From Bolinopsis microptera (taxonomy: Eukaryota > Ctenophora > Tentaculata > Lobata > Bolinopsidae): a stretch of DNA of 64,000 nucleotides. Made by a program: the position numbers and the translations under genes. Shown here in pieces: positions 1 to 10,862 of the stretch; the first letter of the stretch is position 1, and each line of letters starts with the position of its first letter. The stretch covers positions 19,202,740-19,266,739 of the forward strand of contig NC_087074.1 in assembly GCF_026151205.1 (NCBI RefSeq), in the 5' to 3' direction. A model generated the notes under the pieces. The model was not told where the DNA came from and did not search any database. It saw nothing but the letters and a program-made list of their open reading frames with translations.

Positions 1-90
1 AGTGAACTGTATAATATATGATCACATTAGCAAACTTGAAAGCTGGAGACAGTGGCCTCACTGAAGTTCTGTGGTGTTGTCTGACCGACC

Positions 91-2384
91 ATGTCTATTC
101 CAACAATACCGTGCGGAGTAAGCCAGATGCCAGTAGTTGGGTTTGGAACGTCTCGAACTAAAGATCCCAGAGGTGAAGTAGAGATGGCTCTGGCAGCTGG
201 ATACAGACACGTTGACTGTGCTTACGTAAGTTAAACTATTTCCTGTCAATCGTTATCCCACTGTGTTACTCCTTGGTGGAAGTTAAAATACCGTCATCTC
301 CATGACACTTCTTATTCCAAACTAGCATCACCAATCAGTGTTACGATAATGAACCAGAGATTGGCCAGGCTTTCTCCAAGATGTTTACTAATGGCAGTAT
401 AAAAAGAGAAGACATGTTCATTACAAGCAAACTTTGGGGCACCTTCCAGAGAGGTCATCTGGTAAGTAACATCATAAGATTAACTATTCACGTTCTGGAT
501 ATCTTTTCAGTAATGACCTTCAACAAAGATCAATTGCTTTATTCCGTTTACAGATGATATTTTTCCTGTTTTAAGGTTGAGACTGCATGTAACGAAACAC
601 TATCTAATCTGCAACTGGATTACCTGGACCTTTACCTGATACACTGGCCCATGCCACTGGAACCTGACGATAAAGGGGGCTATGATCCTGAGGTAAATCA
701 AGTGTTTTTATACTTCTTTAGCCTTATTATCGTTTATTTTGTAGTTATTTTCCACCTCATTGTCCCTCTTGTGCTCATGAAGCTTACATACAGCACACAC
801 AAAACCACTATCCACTAGTACATTCTTATCTTCAGAGTAAGATTGATCCGAACCCCCCGCCGTTTTCTGAGACCTGGGCGGCAATGGAGAAGTTGGTGGA
901 ATCAGGAAAATGCAGAAACATCGGTCTCTCTAACTTCAATATAGATCAGGTTATTTATATATTATGTATATTATGTAATATCTATCTTATTACAACGGTT
1001 ATTAGTGAATATGATTAACTCGGTCGTAATGTAAATGTTCTGTATGTAAACCAAGTTTCTTTACTAGTTTCTTTACTAGTTTCTTTACTAGTTTCTTTGA
1101 AATAGTTTCTTTACTAGTTTTTTACAAGTGTCTTTACTAGTTTCTTTACTAGTTTCTTTACTATACTAACGATTAAAAACGTTTGCAGATACAAGAGGTT
1201 TTAGATTGTGCTAAAATAAAACCTGTAAACCTCCAAGTTGAGTCCCACCCCCTCTTTCCTAACACAGAACTTCTTGAGTTCTGCAAGAAGCATGGCATAT
1301 CTTTCGTCTCATTCGGCCCCTTAGGTATTCACTTTTAACAATTTTAAATAAAATAGCGAAACAGCATGAATAACAATTAGTTTAACTAGCAGGAACCCGT
1401 CTAACCCTAAAATGGTGTCAAGACTCAAGAGACTAAAACAATTATTACCTATTTAATTCGCGTTTTTGACACCACTTGGGGTACCAAATTTTGGGCTCTA
1501 AAACTCCTATTTCTTGGCCAATTTTTTATTTTTTCACGCTGATTTGGAGGCCATTAAAGCATTTGACCCAGTCAAAAAAGTTTCAGTTGTATATCTTTTA
1601 CGGTTTTTGCAGAAATTATCGTTAAAGTTGATGCCGTGGTGTCAGTAAAATGGCACGGATAAATATATATATATATTTGAGACATTCAGTGAAACAGTAA
1701 AACACGAAATATATATATATATATATCGTCTCGCTTTATATATAGTAAGATGATTATTGATGAAATCATTTTTGTTACTATGACTTCATCCTGCAATGTA
1801 AAAAGTAAGATAATGTTGATGAAACATACCCAATTCTTTTAGATTAGTTATCTTTATGTTTTTGTCATTGTAACATACAGTATTCAGGAAGTCCAGGAAG
1901 AACGTGGAAGAAGGAAGATCAGATAAGTTTGTTAGATGATGAAGATGTTCTAAAAATAGCACAGAAACACAATGTGACAGCTGGAAAAGTACTTTTGAGA
2001 TACCAAATTGACAAAGGTAGGTAAACACTAAACAGGCCCAAGTTATACTGATAAGGTGAAATCTTTCAAAGATAGGAGACATTTTTACCTAGGTAATTCG
2101 CGTACTTATTTTACAGTTCTTTTTATTTAACAATGATTGGTTAATTAGTTTCCAGAAATTGATGACATCAAATTTGTACAGGAAATGCAGTTATTCCAAA
2201 GACTGGCACTCTTTCACGCATGAAAGAAAACTTGGATATATTCAGTTTCTCTTTGGATCCCTCTGATATGGACTGCCTGAATAACCTTTACAAAAAGGCT
2301 GGACCTAACGGATATCGCATATTTAATTACCTTCGTTATAAACACTCGCCCTACTACCCCTTTGCTTCAGAATTAAAAATCTAA
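91..2384 (+). CDS. aldo-keto reductase (AKR1-like), copy 1
   Basis: NAD(P)H-dependent carbonyl reductase of the aldo-keto reductase superfamily, presumably cytosolic. I read seven exons: 91-225, 339-461, 576-692, 836-949, 1189-1324, 1888-2016 and 2182-2384, all with GT-AG introns and consistent phase. They give 318 aa, the usual family length. The catalytic tetrad is intact: Asp42 (HVDC), Tyr47 (CYDNE), Lys76 (SKLW) and His109 (LIHWP). The cofactor-end GLSNFN motif, the VESHP motif and a C-terminal PYYPF segment are also present. For exon 6 the acceptor at 1887 keeps frame (GSPGR, matching GNPGS in copy 2). The upstream AG at 1880 does not align. The gene is followed by a tandem paralogue with the same intron positions. 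The true substrate cannot be inferred. Confidence 0.9.
1054..1166 (+). repeat. 12-bp tandem repeat in AKR copy 1 intron 4
   Basis: About nine imperfect copies of a unit reading TAGTTTCTTTAC lie just upstream of the exon 5 acceptor. The array is pyrimidine-rich and may lengthen the polypyrimidine tract. Confidence 0.8.
1325..1887 (+). other. AKR copy 1 intron 5, AT microsatellites
   Basis: A 563-bp intron, the longest in this gene. It contains two (AT)n tracts near 1666-1677 and 1711-1726. I see no coding exon in it. Confidence 0.6.
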
Positions 2385-2898
2385 ATCTAGAGGCTTTGTG
2401 GTATGAAATAGATAATTCTGTTCGTTTAATTTTTCTGTCAATATTTTTAATCAATACAGTCTTTTTATAACATTTTATGGGTCTGAATTAGATATAATTT
2501 TTAAAATGTTTGGGTTAAATTTCTGAATTTTTTGTTAATTTATGAAATAGTTTTTGATCGCACCATGTTTTATATCTTTTAATTTTTACTCTTTTTACGT
2601 CTAAAGTCGGAAGTTTTGTTTCATTACATTCTCAGACCCAGAAAAAATTAATTTTAAAGAAATTTCAAACCTATGGATAAAACTCATTTAAGGGTCAATG
2701 TTTTCAAAATGTACAATATCTTAGTACACTCTACGATAAAATGAAATAACTGGAACCACTATTGAGGTATGATGTCCCGAATATACGAATTATTATACAT
2801 TCTTAACACTAACTTGTAGGGTGAATTCTTGAAAGAGGAAACAATTAGACAATATGAAAATGTATTATGAGTGTATTCTGTAATATAATTGCCTGCAG
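2385..2898. other. intergenic, AT-rich
   Basis: Spacer between the two aldo-keto reductase genes, presumably holding the 3' UTR of copy 1 and the promoter of copy 2. A good 3' splice site (TTGCCTGCAG) ends at 2898, 18 bases before the copy 2 start codon. I see no other structure. Confidence 0.5.
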
Positions 2899-2916
2899 GA
2901 CGCGGGTTGACACAGC

Positions 2917-5900
2917 ATGGCACTGCATTTATTTCGTTCACAGTTCACATCAAGCCTAAAACAACTGACGCGATCTCTCTCTGGAATTTCCATCCCCTCC
3001 ATAAAATGTGGAGTGAGTGAGATGCCAGTAGTTGGACTGGGAACCTGGCAAAGTAAGCCCGGTGTAGTTGGAGCAGCTGTAGAGACTGCACTCAGTGTTG
3101 GATACAAACACATCGACTGTGCTCATGTAGGTTTTGCGACTTTTTGCTACAATTTCGAAGTGTATTGTGCGATAGGGGGGAATCCAAAAAGGACAGGACA
3201 TAGGCGGACATAGGCGGACATAGGCGGACATAGGCGGACATAGGCGGACATAGGCGGACATTAATGGACACCTAAATTGCTAAATAAAATGTTCAATTTT
3301 TGCTGTTATAGGGGGATCATGTTTTTTGTCCGTTCGGTACCCTATATTTTCAAAACGGACAAAAAATAGAGCGGACAAAAACGGACAAAAATGGACAAAA
3401 ACGGACAAAAATGGAAATAACATTTAGATGCTTCCTCCTCCTACTCTTCCTCCTCCTCCCCCTGGGTCTTCCTGATCTTCCTCAGTCCTCTTCCTCCTCC
3501 CCTCCTCAGTCCTCCTCCTACTCTTCCTCCTCGTCCTCAGTCCTCCTCATCAGTCCTCAACAGTCCTCCTCCTCCCCAGTCCTCCTCCTCCTGGGTCCTC
3601 CTCCTCCTCCTGGGTCCTCCTCCTGGGTCCTCCTCCTCCTCTTCATCCTCCTCCTCTTCCTCCTCAGTCCTCCTCAGTCCTCCTCATCATCCTTCTTCTC
3701 AGTCCTCCTCCTCCTGGGTCCTCCTTCTCATCCTTCTCATCAGTCCTCCTCCTCCCCAGTCCTCTCCCAGTCCCCATCCTTCTCCTCCTCCTATTCAGTC
3801 CTCCTCCTGCTCCTCCTCCTAAGTTCTCCTCAGTCCTCCTTCGCATTTCTCCTAAGTCCTCCTCCTGAGTCCTCCTCCTCTTCCTTCTGAGTCCTCCTCC
3901 TGAGTCCTCCTCCTCCTCCCTCTCAGTCATCCTCCTCAGTCATCCTCCTCAGCCATCCTCCCCAGCCATCCTCCTCAGCCATCCTCCTCAGTACTCCTCA
4001 GTCCTCCTCCTTCTCAGTCATCGTCAGTCCTCCTCCTCAGTCCTCCTCAGTCCTCCTCCTCCTCCTGGGTCCTCCTCCTCCTCCTCCTCTTGGGTCTTCC
4101 TGGGTCTTCCTGATCCTCCCCAGTCCTCTTCCTCCTCCCCTCCTCAGTCCTCCTCCTACTCCTCCTCCTCGTCCTCAGTCCTCCTCATCAGTCCTCAACA
4201 GTTCTCCTCCTCCCCAGTCCTCCTCCCCCTCCTGGGGCCTTTTCCTGGGTCCTCCTCCTGGGTCCTCCTCCTCCTGGGTCCTCCTCCTCCTGGGTCCTCC
4301 TTCTCCTCCTCAGTCCTTCTCCTCCTCCTCCTCAGTCCTCTTCCTCCTCTTCCTCCTCCTCCTCCCTCTCAGTCATCCTCCTCAGCCATCCTCCTCAGCC
4401 ATCCTCCTCAGTCCTCCTCCTTCTCAGTTCTCCTCAGTCCTCCTCCTGAGTCCTCCTCCTCCTCAGTCATCCTCCTCAGTTCTCCTCCTCCTCCTCCTAG
4501 GTCCTCCTTCTGGGTCCTCCTCCTCCTCCTCCTCCTGGGTCTTCCTGATCCTTCTCCTCCCTCTCAGTCATCCTCCTCAGTCATCCTCCTCAGTCATCCT
4601 CCTCAGTCATCCTCCTCAGCCATCCTTCTCAGCCATCCTCCTCAGTACTCTTTAGTACTCTTCAGTACTCTTCAGTCCTCAAAATGTTTGTCCGCTAATG
4701 TCCACCAATGTCCGCCAATGTCCATCCAAGTCCGCCAATGTCCGTCCGGGTCCGCCAATGTCCGTCCGAGTCCGCCAATGTCCGTCCGAGTCCGCCAATG
4801 TCCGTCCGAGTCCGCCAATGTCCGTCCGTGTCCGCCAATGTCCCAAAAAACACGTCCGTTGTCTCATAGAATCCAAAAAGGACAGGACATAGGCGGACAT
4901 AGACGGACATGACACGGCCCCCCCCCCCCCCCCCCCCCCCCCGATAGGGCTATAGCCTATAAGGGGAATGACTGCTCATATTGGTGATCCTTTTTATTAA
5001 CACAAATGAATATAATATTTCTGTTAACCGGTCAATTACCAGTCAATTACCAGTCAATTACCAGTCAATTACCAGTCAATTACCAGTCAATTACCAGTCA
5101 ATTACCAGTCAATTACCAGTCAATTACCAGTCAATTACCAGTCAATTACCAGTCAATTACCAGTCAATTACCAGGTGTACGGAAATGAACCAGAGATTGG
5201 TGAGGTGTTCTCCAAGGTATTCAGCGAGGGTGTTATCAAAAGAGAGGATGTGTTTATTACGAGCAAGTTATGGAACACTTTTCATAGGGCTGAAGAGGTG
5301 ATCAATCAGTGTCATTATTGTTATAGACCATTTATTGTATTTTAAATCTTAGATCTCTGTTTTTTTAAGAGTTTGTTATGTTATATTTTATGAACATAAT
5401 TCCATTCCTTCAGGTAGAATCATCGTTTAATGAAAGTCTATCAGATCTTCAACTAGACTACCTCGATCTGTATTTGATTCACTGGCCAATTGCTCTTGAG
5501 CCTGGGATGGGGAGTCTGTTTCCTATGGTGAGAACTGGAATTAGACTGAAACGTTTAAAAAAAGTTGATAAGTCAGTGCTTTTTATCTTAAATGTTGTAA
5601 GAAAAACATATCAGGCATGTCATAATGTCTAATTAATCATCAGATAGATTACTATACTAAAAGCACCTATCTATCGACTATGATCTTTCCTTTCAGGATG
5701 AAAATCAAGTATCAATCATGGACACCAAATCCCCATCATTCGCTGAGACATGGGGAGTTTTAGAAAAACTGGTTGAATCGGGAAAGTGCAAAAATATTGG
5801 TCTCTCAAACTTCAATATTGCTCAGGTAATCTCTGTGATGTTATCTGTAATTTGGCAGCTACCATGAAGCCACGCAATAGAAATGTTTAAATCATGTTGG

Positions 5901-7024
5901 TGTGCTTGTTTGAGTATATCAAATACAATATCGATCACTAGAAAACTGTTAAAATGCTTAGATCGAAGAAGTTCTGAGCTTTGCCAACATCAAGCCAGCC
6001 AACTTGCAAGTGGAGTCCCATCCCCATCTACCTAACTTGGAACTTCTGGAATACTGCAAGAAACAAGACATTTCTTTCGTCGCTTACAGCCCTTTAGGTG
6101 AGTAAAACTGTGTGGTTATTATTCATTATGTGACATGAATAACGATGACATCATTCTCAAAATATTTTGATGATTTTGTTCAAGCTGCTTGTTGTATTCA
6201 CGAACATAGTTAGATTTTACAAGCTTGTTTAAATAGCTTATTGAAGTATTTTATCGAGATGGGTGGCTTTAGAAATTCCTATATGAATTAGAAAGTTGTA
6301 CAAATCCGTCGGGACCTAACTCCTTACATCCATTATTGCAGACATTAATTGTAAAAAATAATACAAAATTTAATAGAACAGAGTTTGCACAACGTTTAGT
6401 CTCGAATGAAGTATAGAATTTATTAGATTATGGTGGTTAAATTTGGTTTTTAATAACTTAAATAGCTTTTATATTTCAGGGAATCCCGGAAGTGAATATC
6501 GTCACAAAAAGCAAGTTGACTTGAGAGAGGACGAGGATTTGGTGGGAATAGCAGAGAAACATGGTGTCAGTACTGGACAAGTCATGATCAGATACCAAAT
6601 AGATAAAGGTATTTCTTCAGATACAGCACGATGTAAATTTGCTGTCGGGTTGTTCGTTTTTGCTGGATCGTAAAGAAAATAAATACCACGTGCCTTGAGC
6701 AGTGAGAACAGTCGTATCGATTAAAAGTTTGGCTATTTATGAACTTCCTGGCATTCCGTATACAAGATAATATTTAACTTTATTAAAAACCACCCCTTTT
6801 CTTACTCTGTTACTCCTACTCCAGGCAACGCAGTGATCCCAAAGAGTGTGACACCGTCCAGAATTGAAGAGAACCTCAATGTGTTTGGTTTCTCTCTTGA
6901 TGCTGATGATGTGGAAACTCTGAATAACCTGTACAAAAAAGTTGGGCCTAAAGGCTGGAGAACCTGTGCTGTACCTCACTATAAGCATTCACCTTTCTTC
7001 CCTTTTGCTTCTGAGATGAAATGA
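2917..7024 (+). CDS. aldo-keto reductase (AKR1-like), copy 2, extended N-terminus
   Basis: Second aldo-keto reductase. Seven exons: 2917-3126, 5175-5297, 5414-5527, 5697-5825, 5962-6097, 6480-6608 and 6825-7024, giving 346 aa. Intron positions and phases match copy 1, so the pair arose by tandem duplication. The tetrad is intact: Asp67 (HIDC), Tyr72 (VYGNE, start of exon 2), Lys101 (SKLW) and His134 (LIHWP). Relative to copy 1 it has about 25 extra N-terminal residues, rich in Arg, Lys, Ser and Leu with no acidic residue (starting [10 protein letters not shown]). This is typical of a mitochondrial targeting peptide, so a mitochondrial isoform is inferred. Intron 1 is 2,048 bp and almost wholly satellite DNA. 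Its last 144 bp form an 11-bp array that includes the splice acceptor. Substrate unknown. Confidence 0.88.
3127..5174 (+). repeat. AKR copy 2 intron 1: compound satellite block
   Basis: The intron holds, in order: a 10-bp array of GGACATAGGC (3192-3261); an A-rich GGACAAAAA array (about 3352-3410); a 1.26-kb TCC/TCCTCAG polypyrimidine block (about 3424-4680); a 20-bp array built on GTCCGCCAATGTCC (4686-4850); a second copy of the GAATCCAAAAAGGACAGG segment seen at 3179 (about 4869); a run of 25 C (4918-4942); and an 11-bp array (5031-5174). The left and right GGACAT/ATGTCC arrays are in opposite orientation around the pyrimidine block. Long open frames here reflect repeat composition, not genes. 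Confidence 0.85.
5031..5174 (+). repeat. 11-bp tandem repeat ending in the exon 2 splice acceptor
   Basis: Thirteen near-perfect copies of TCAATTACCAG. Each copy ends in a potential YAG acceptor (TTACCAG). The last copy is the acceptor of AKR copy 2 exon 2 at 5174/5175. Confidence 0.92.
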
Positions 7025-7631
7025 TGCTGCTCCTTGCTCTGATTGAGAACTGTATTTGTCTCTTGAACAATTTTTTATAATGCAAGTTAAGTCAACGTTT
7101 GATTAGGCGATTGCGAGTAATTTATTCATCTTTTTATAGGGTATATTTTGTTAGTTTTAAACTAAATTAGATTACAAATTTGATTTACATAGTGATGATA
7201 ATGATAATGATTCTATAATTGATTGCATAAGTCATAGAATTTTCCGTTTTTCAATAATCAGCTGAATACCAATTGGCTAATCTTAAATTGTGTACCTAGT
7301 TATTCAGATTTGAAAAAGTTGATTTTGTTTTATGTAACTTTTCCTGTTTTGACTCTGATTTAGTTCATTTGAATGGAAGTCAAAGCTTTTCTTCGAGTTG
7401 AAATACAATGCATACTACTCCCACCATTCTGACAAGCAGTTTTAAAATTCTTCCTAAAATGGATTGTTGAAATGTGAGCTTTACCCGCAATTGTGGGTGT
7501 CATGCAGGTTTGAATCGTCTTCGGCTTTCCTTTAACCAACGAAGTACTAAAGTAACACTGAAATTTATTTTGACCGAGTGAATTACAAAACTTTCAAAAA
7601 GAGAGTATTAAGCAGTTTCCATTATTTTAGA
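7025..7631. other. intergenic between AKR copy 2 and MED8
   Basis: AT-rich spacer with no repeat or further coding signal that I can support. An open frame from 7578 continues in phase into MED8 exon 1 from an earlier ATG. A 3' splice site (TTATTTTAG, ending 7630) directly before the chosen MED8 ATG argues that the earlier ATG is intronic. Confidence 0.5.
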
Positions 7632-8999
7632 ATGGAGAAGGAAGTAGACAACGCTCTATCAACCATCCTCCAACGTGTGAACGGGGTAAGATTAAACTCA
7701 TTAAACAAGAGACTTATCAGTTCGAAAGAAATAATACCCGTTACGCTTGTCGTGTCCAGAGTTAAAATATCTTAAATTGTTTCATAATTAATTATAGTAA
7801 TTATAGCACGTAGCTTGTAAAATGGAATGCTTGTTACCAGAATTTAAACGCAACAATATGTTTAACCTTTGCGATTGCTTATTTTGCTTTGCTTTCAAAA
7901 CAAAACTGAAGCGCAAAACGTTTATTTAACTGCTTTGAAGCTTTGAAAATGTTCTGTCACAAGAGTTGAAAATAACGTTCTGTCCAGGTGAAGGGGTCAC
8001 TGCAGACCTTCATGAGAAAGTTGGAGTTGGGAGGGGTTATTTGGCCAGATGTTAATGAGAACTTTACCACGCTAGCTGGACAGCTCAACTTCCTACAGAA
8101 GGCCCTTACCAAAGAAGATGTGAGTTTTTAAACAGAAAGATGACCATCTGCATCACACTTAGTCTAAATTCAATTATGTCTCCATTTGTGATGTTTTTCA
8201 AAATCGATAGATTATAAATTTACATGTTAATTCTAGTTCTATCATCCTCCAGACACCCCAACTACAGAACCTGGTGCTACTACCACTGCTAACCAGCACA
8301 GGAACAGGTCCTGATACCACCCTGGAGCAGCTTACTGAGGGCCGGATACCCTACCTGGCTCAGGACAGTCTCCCCAACTACCTGAGGACCAAACTTGATC
8401 TGGAGATCGAGAAGAAGGAACATTTCGTTTCTACTGAGGTAATATGATCAGTTATAACTTAACTTTTTACTAGTTATAAAAATCTTATGCCTTAGTAATA
8501 GTATGTACTCGGTGATTATAGTATGTGATTATATAATCTCTGTATAATCCTCCTTTAACAAACTTCACTGTAACATTTTCAGGTGAACAGGATATCAGAA
8601 CATAACCTACAACAACAGATATGCGATCTTAACAATCTGTCCGATGCATTATCAGGTATGTTCTGACTTTAAAAACCAGTTAGAAACGTCAAACGTTTAA
8701 TCGAGAGAGTTTTCACAGTGACCAGCGAGTAGCGATGAATTCTGTTGGGATGTTCATTATAAAACAAACCTAGTTTTCATGTCAGAATTATCGACACAAA
8801 TATATTATTGTCTATTATATACAGAGCCACTCAACTGACAGCGGTTCTTTCAGAAATCATCCAAACGTCACGTGACTCATGGGACGAAGTGAATCCCCAC
8901 CCGCGGTTACCAGAAAACGAAAACAAGGAGCTGGTGAAACTAATGTCTGCGTTGGAGACCGGAAAGGGGCTGAGGAGTAACAATAGGAAGAGAGGTTGA
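7632..8999 (+). CDS. MED8: Mediator complex subunit 8
   Basis: Subunit of the Mediator head module, which links transcription activators to RNA polymerase II in the nucleus. Exons 7632-7685, 7988-8119, 8253-8438, 8583-8655 and 8827-8999 give 205 aa. Recognition rests on colinear family landmarks: an N-terminal heptad segment, WPDVNENF, LAGQLNFLQKAL, then the TEGRIPYLAQDSLPNYLRTK block and the basic/acidic helix after it, ending near the conserved GKGL. The exon 5 acceptor is the second AG (8826), because the first (8824) would put a stop in frame. The last residues and the stop codon lie in the first copy of a 26-bp minisatellite, so the C-terminus (vertebrate MED8 is about 60 aa longer) may be truncated or spliced differently. 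See findings. Confidence 0.88.
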
Positions 9000-10328
9000 G
9001 GAGTAACAATAGGAAGAGAGGTTGAGGAGTAACAATAGGAAGAGAGGTTGAGGAGTAACAATAGGAAGAGAGGTTGAGGAGTAACAATAGGAAGAGAGGT
9101 TGAGGAGTAACAATAGGAAGAGAGGTTGAGGAGTAACAATAGGAAGAGAGGTTGAGGAGTAACAATAGGAAGAGAGGGTGAGGAGTAACAATAGGAAGAG
9201 AGGTTGAGGAGTAACAATAGGAAGAGAGGTTGAGGAGTAACAATAGGAAGAGAGGTTGAGGAGTAACAATAGGAAGAGAGGTTGAGGAGTAACAATAGGA
9301 AGAAAGGTTGAGGAGTAACAATAGGAAGAGAGGTTGAGGAGTAACAATAGGAAGAGAGGTTGAGGAGTAACAATAGGAAGAGGGGCTGAGGAGTAACAAT
9401 AGGAAGAGAGGTTGAGGAGTAACAATAGGAAGAGAGGTTGAGGAGTAACAATAGGAAGAGAGGTTGAGGAGTAACAATAGGAAGAGAGGGTGAGGAGTAA
9501 CAATAGGAAGAGAGGTTGAGGAGTAACAATAGGAAGAGAGGTTGAGGAGTAACAATAGGAAGAGAGGTTGAGGAGTAACAATAGGAAGAGAGGTTGAGGA
9601 GTAACAATAGGAAGAGAGGTTGAGGAGTAACAATAGGAAGAGAGGTTGAGGAGTAACAATAGGAAGAGAGGTTGAGGAGTAACAATAGGAAGAGAGGGTG
9701 AGGAGTAACAATAGGAAGAGAGGTTGAGGAGTAACAATAGGAAGAGAGGTTGAGGAGTAACAATAGGAAGAGAGGTTGAGGAGTAACAATAGGAAGAGAG
9801 GGTGAGGAGTAACAATAGGAAGAGAGGTTGAGGAGTAACAATAGGAAGAGAGGTTGATGAGTAACAATAGGAAGAGAGGTTGAGGAGTAACAATAGGAAG
9901 AGAGGTTGAGGAGTAACAATAGGAAGAGAGGTTGAGGAGTAACAATAGGAAGAGAGGTTGAGGAGTAACAATAGGAAGAGAGGGTGAGGAGTAACAATAG
10001 GAAGAGAGGTTGAGGAGTAACAATAGGAAGAGAGGTTGAGGAGTAACAATAGGAAGTGGGGTTGAGGAGTAACAATAGGAAGAGAGGTTGAGGAGTAACA
10101 ATAGGAAGAGAGGTTGAGGAGTAACAATAGGAAGAGAGGTTGAGGAGTAACAATAGGAAGAGGGGCTGAGGAGTAACAATAGGAAGAGAGGTTGAGGAGT
10201 AACAATAGGAAGAGAGGTTGAGGAGTAACAATAGGAAGAGAGGTTGAGGAGTAACAATAGGAAGAGAGGTTGAGGAGTAACAATAGGAAGAGAGGTTGAG
10301 GAGTAACAATAGGAAGAGAGGTTGAGGT
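8967..10328. repeat. 26-bp minisatellite, about 52 copies, over the MED8 3' end
   Basis: Near-perfect tandem array of a 26-bp unit containing GAGGAGTAACAATAGG. Variants (GGGGCTG, GAGGGTG, GTGGGGTTG) recur along the array. Each unit has TAA and TAG on the plus strand. The minus strand has no stop in any frame, which creates spurious open frames of 466-492 codons. The first unit contains the MED8 stop codon. Confidence 0.97.
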
Positions 10329-10851
10329 CTCAGACCAGCGGACTATCAAGTCACCAGTTCAAGAGAAAGATTTCAGATTATCCGGCATAATCAAGAAGAG
10401 GCGTTTACAGGTTCAGATCATCCGGATTAGAGAATTTCTATATAATATGTGAGCTGTGTTCTGTTAAAGATCGTGATGTGAGAAATCGTGAACGTTACTT
10501 TGTGAACTGTACTTGAGTGATGTACATTTCTATGATTTGCCCTTGCTTCACAATATTTGTTATAATCATTTTACGCATCACCTATTTCATTTATTTAATA
10601 TCTTAATCATGAACCAAATTGTTTTGTAACATTCATAACATATTTATGTTGATGCGTTGTTACTTTAGGTGATACTCACACTCGTCAAATAATTTTAGCT
10701 GTTGCCCTGCAAAATATTGAATCTTTTTACGAGCACAAATTAAAATAGAGAGACATATTGTGTGGCAAGCTTCTTACATAATTGAGTGTAACTAATGATT
10801 TATTTGATTTTCTCATTAAAAGAATGATACAAACTAATGCTTTACTCCTAG
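10329..10851. other. MED8 3' flank and BTB gene 1 upstream region
   Basis: Just after the array, two forward frames remain open for tens of bases and could be a displaced MED8 C-terminus. In one, the stretch LRSQTSGLSSHQ follows the array's last unit in phase and ends at a TAA at about 10390. The other stays open to a TGA at about 10450. The rest is AT-rich and ends in a 3' splice site (TTTACTCCTAG, 10851), 11 bases before the BTB gene 1 ATG. Confidence 0.45.
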
Positions 10852-10862
10852 CAAAAAATCAT

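Noticed and set aside
3411-3930. Ser/Pro/Leu-rich plus-strand and Arg/Glu-rich minus-strand open frames
   Set aside because: TCC-rich satellite inside AKR copy 2 intron 1.
3112-5183. Apparent loss of the catalytic Tyr in AKR copy 2 (exon 1 ends in CAH)
   Set aside because: The family pattern is DCAHVY-NE. The catalytic Tyr is the one at the start of exon 2 (VYGNE) and is present, as in AKR1B-type enzymes.
8831-10349. Three long minus-strand open frames rich in Leu, Ser and Tyr
   Set aside because: They are the three frames of a 26-bp minisatellite whose antisense lacks stops. No start context, splice or family support.
10782-10862. Upstream extension of BTB copy 1
   Set aside because: It begins at a TTG, lies before a conserved 3' splice site, and is absent from the three paralogues.
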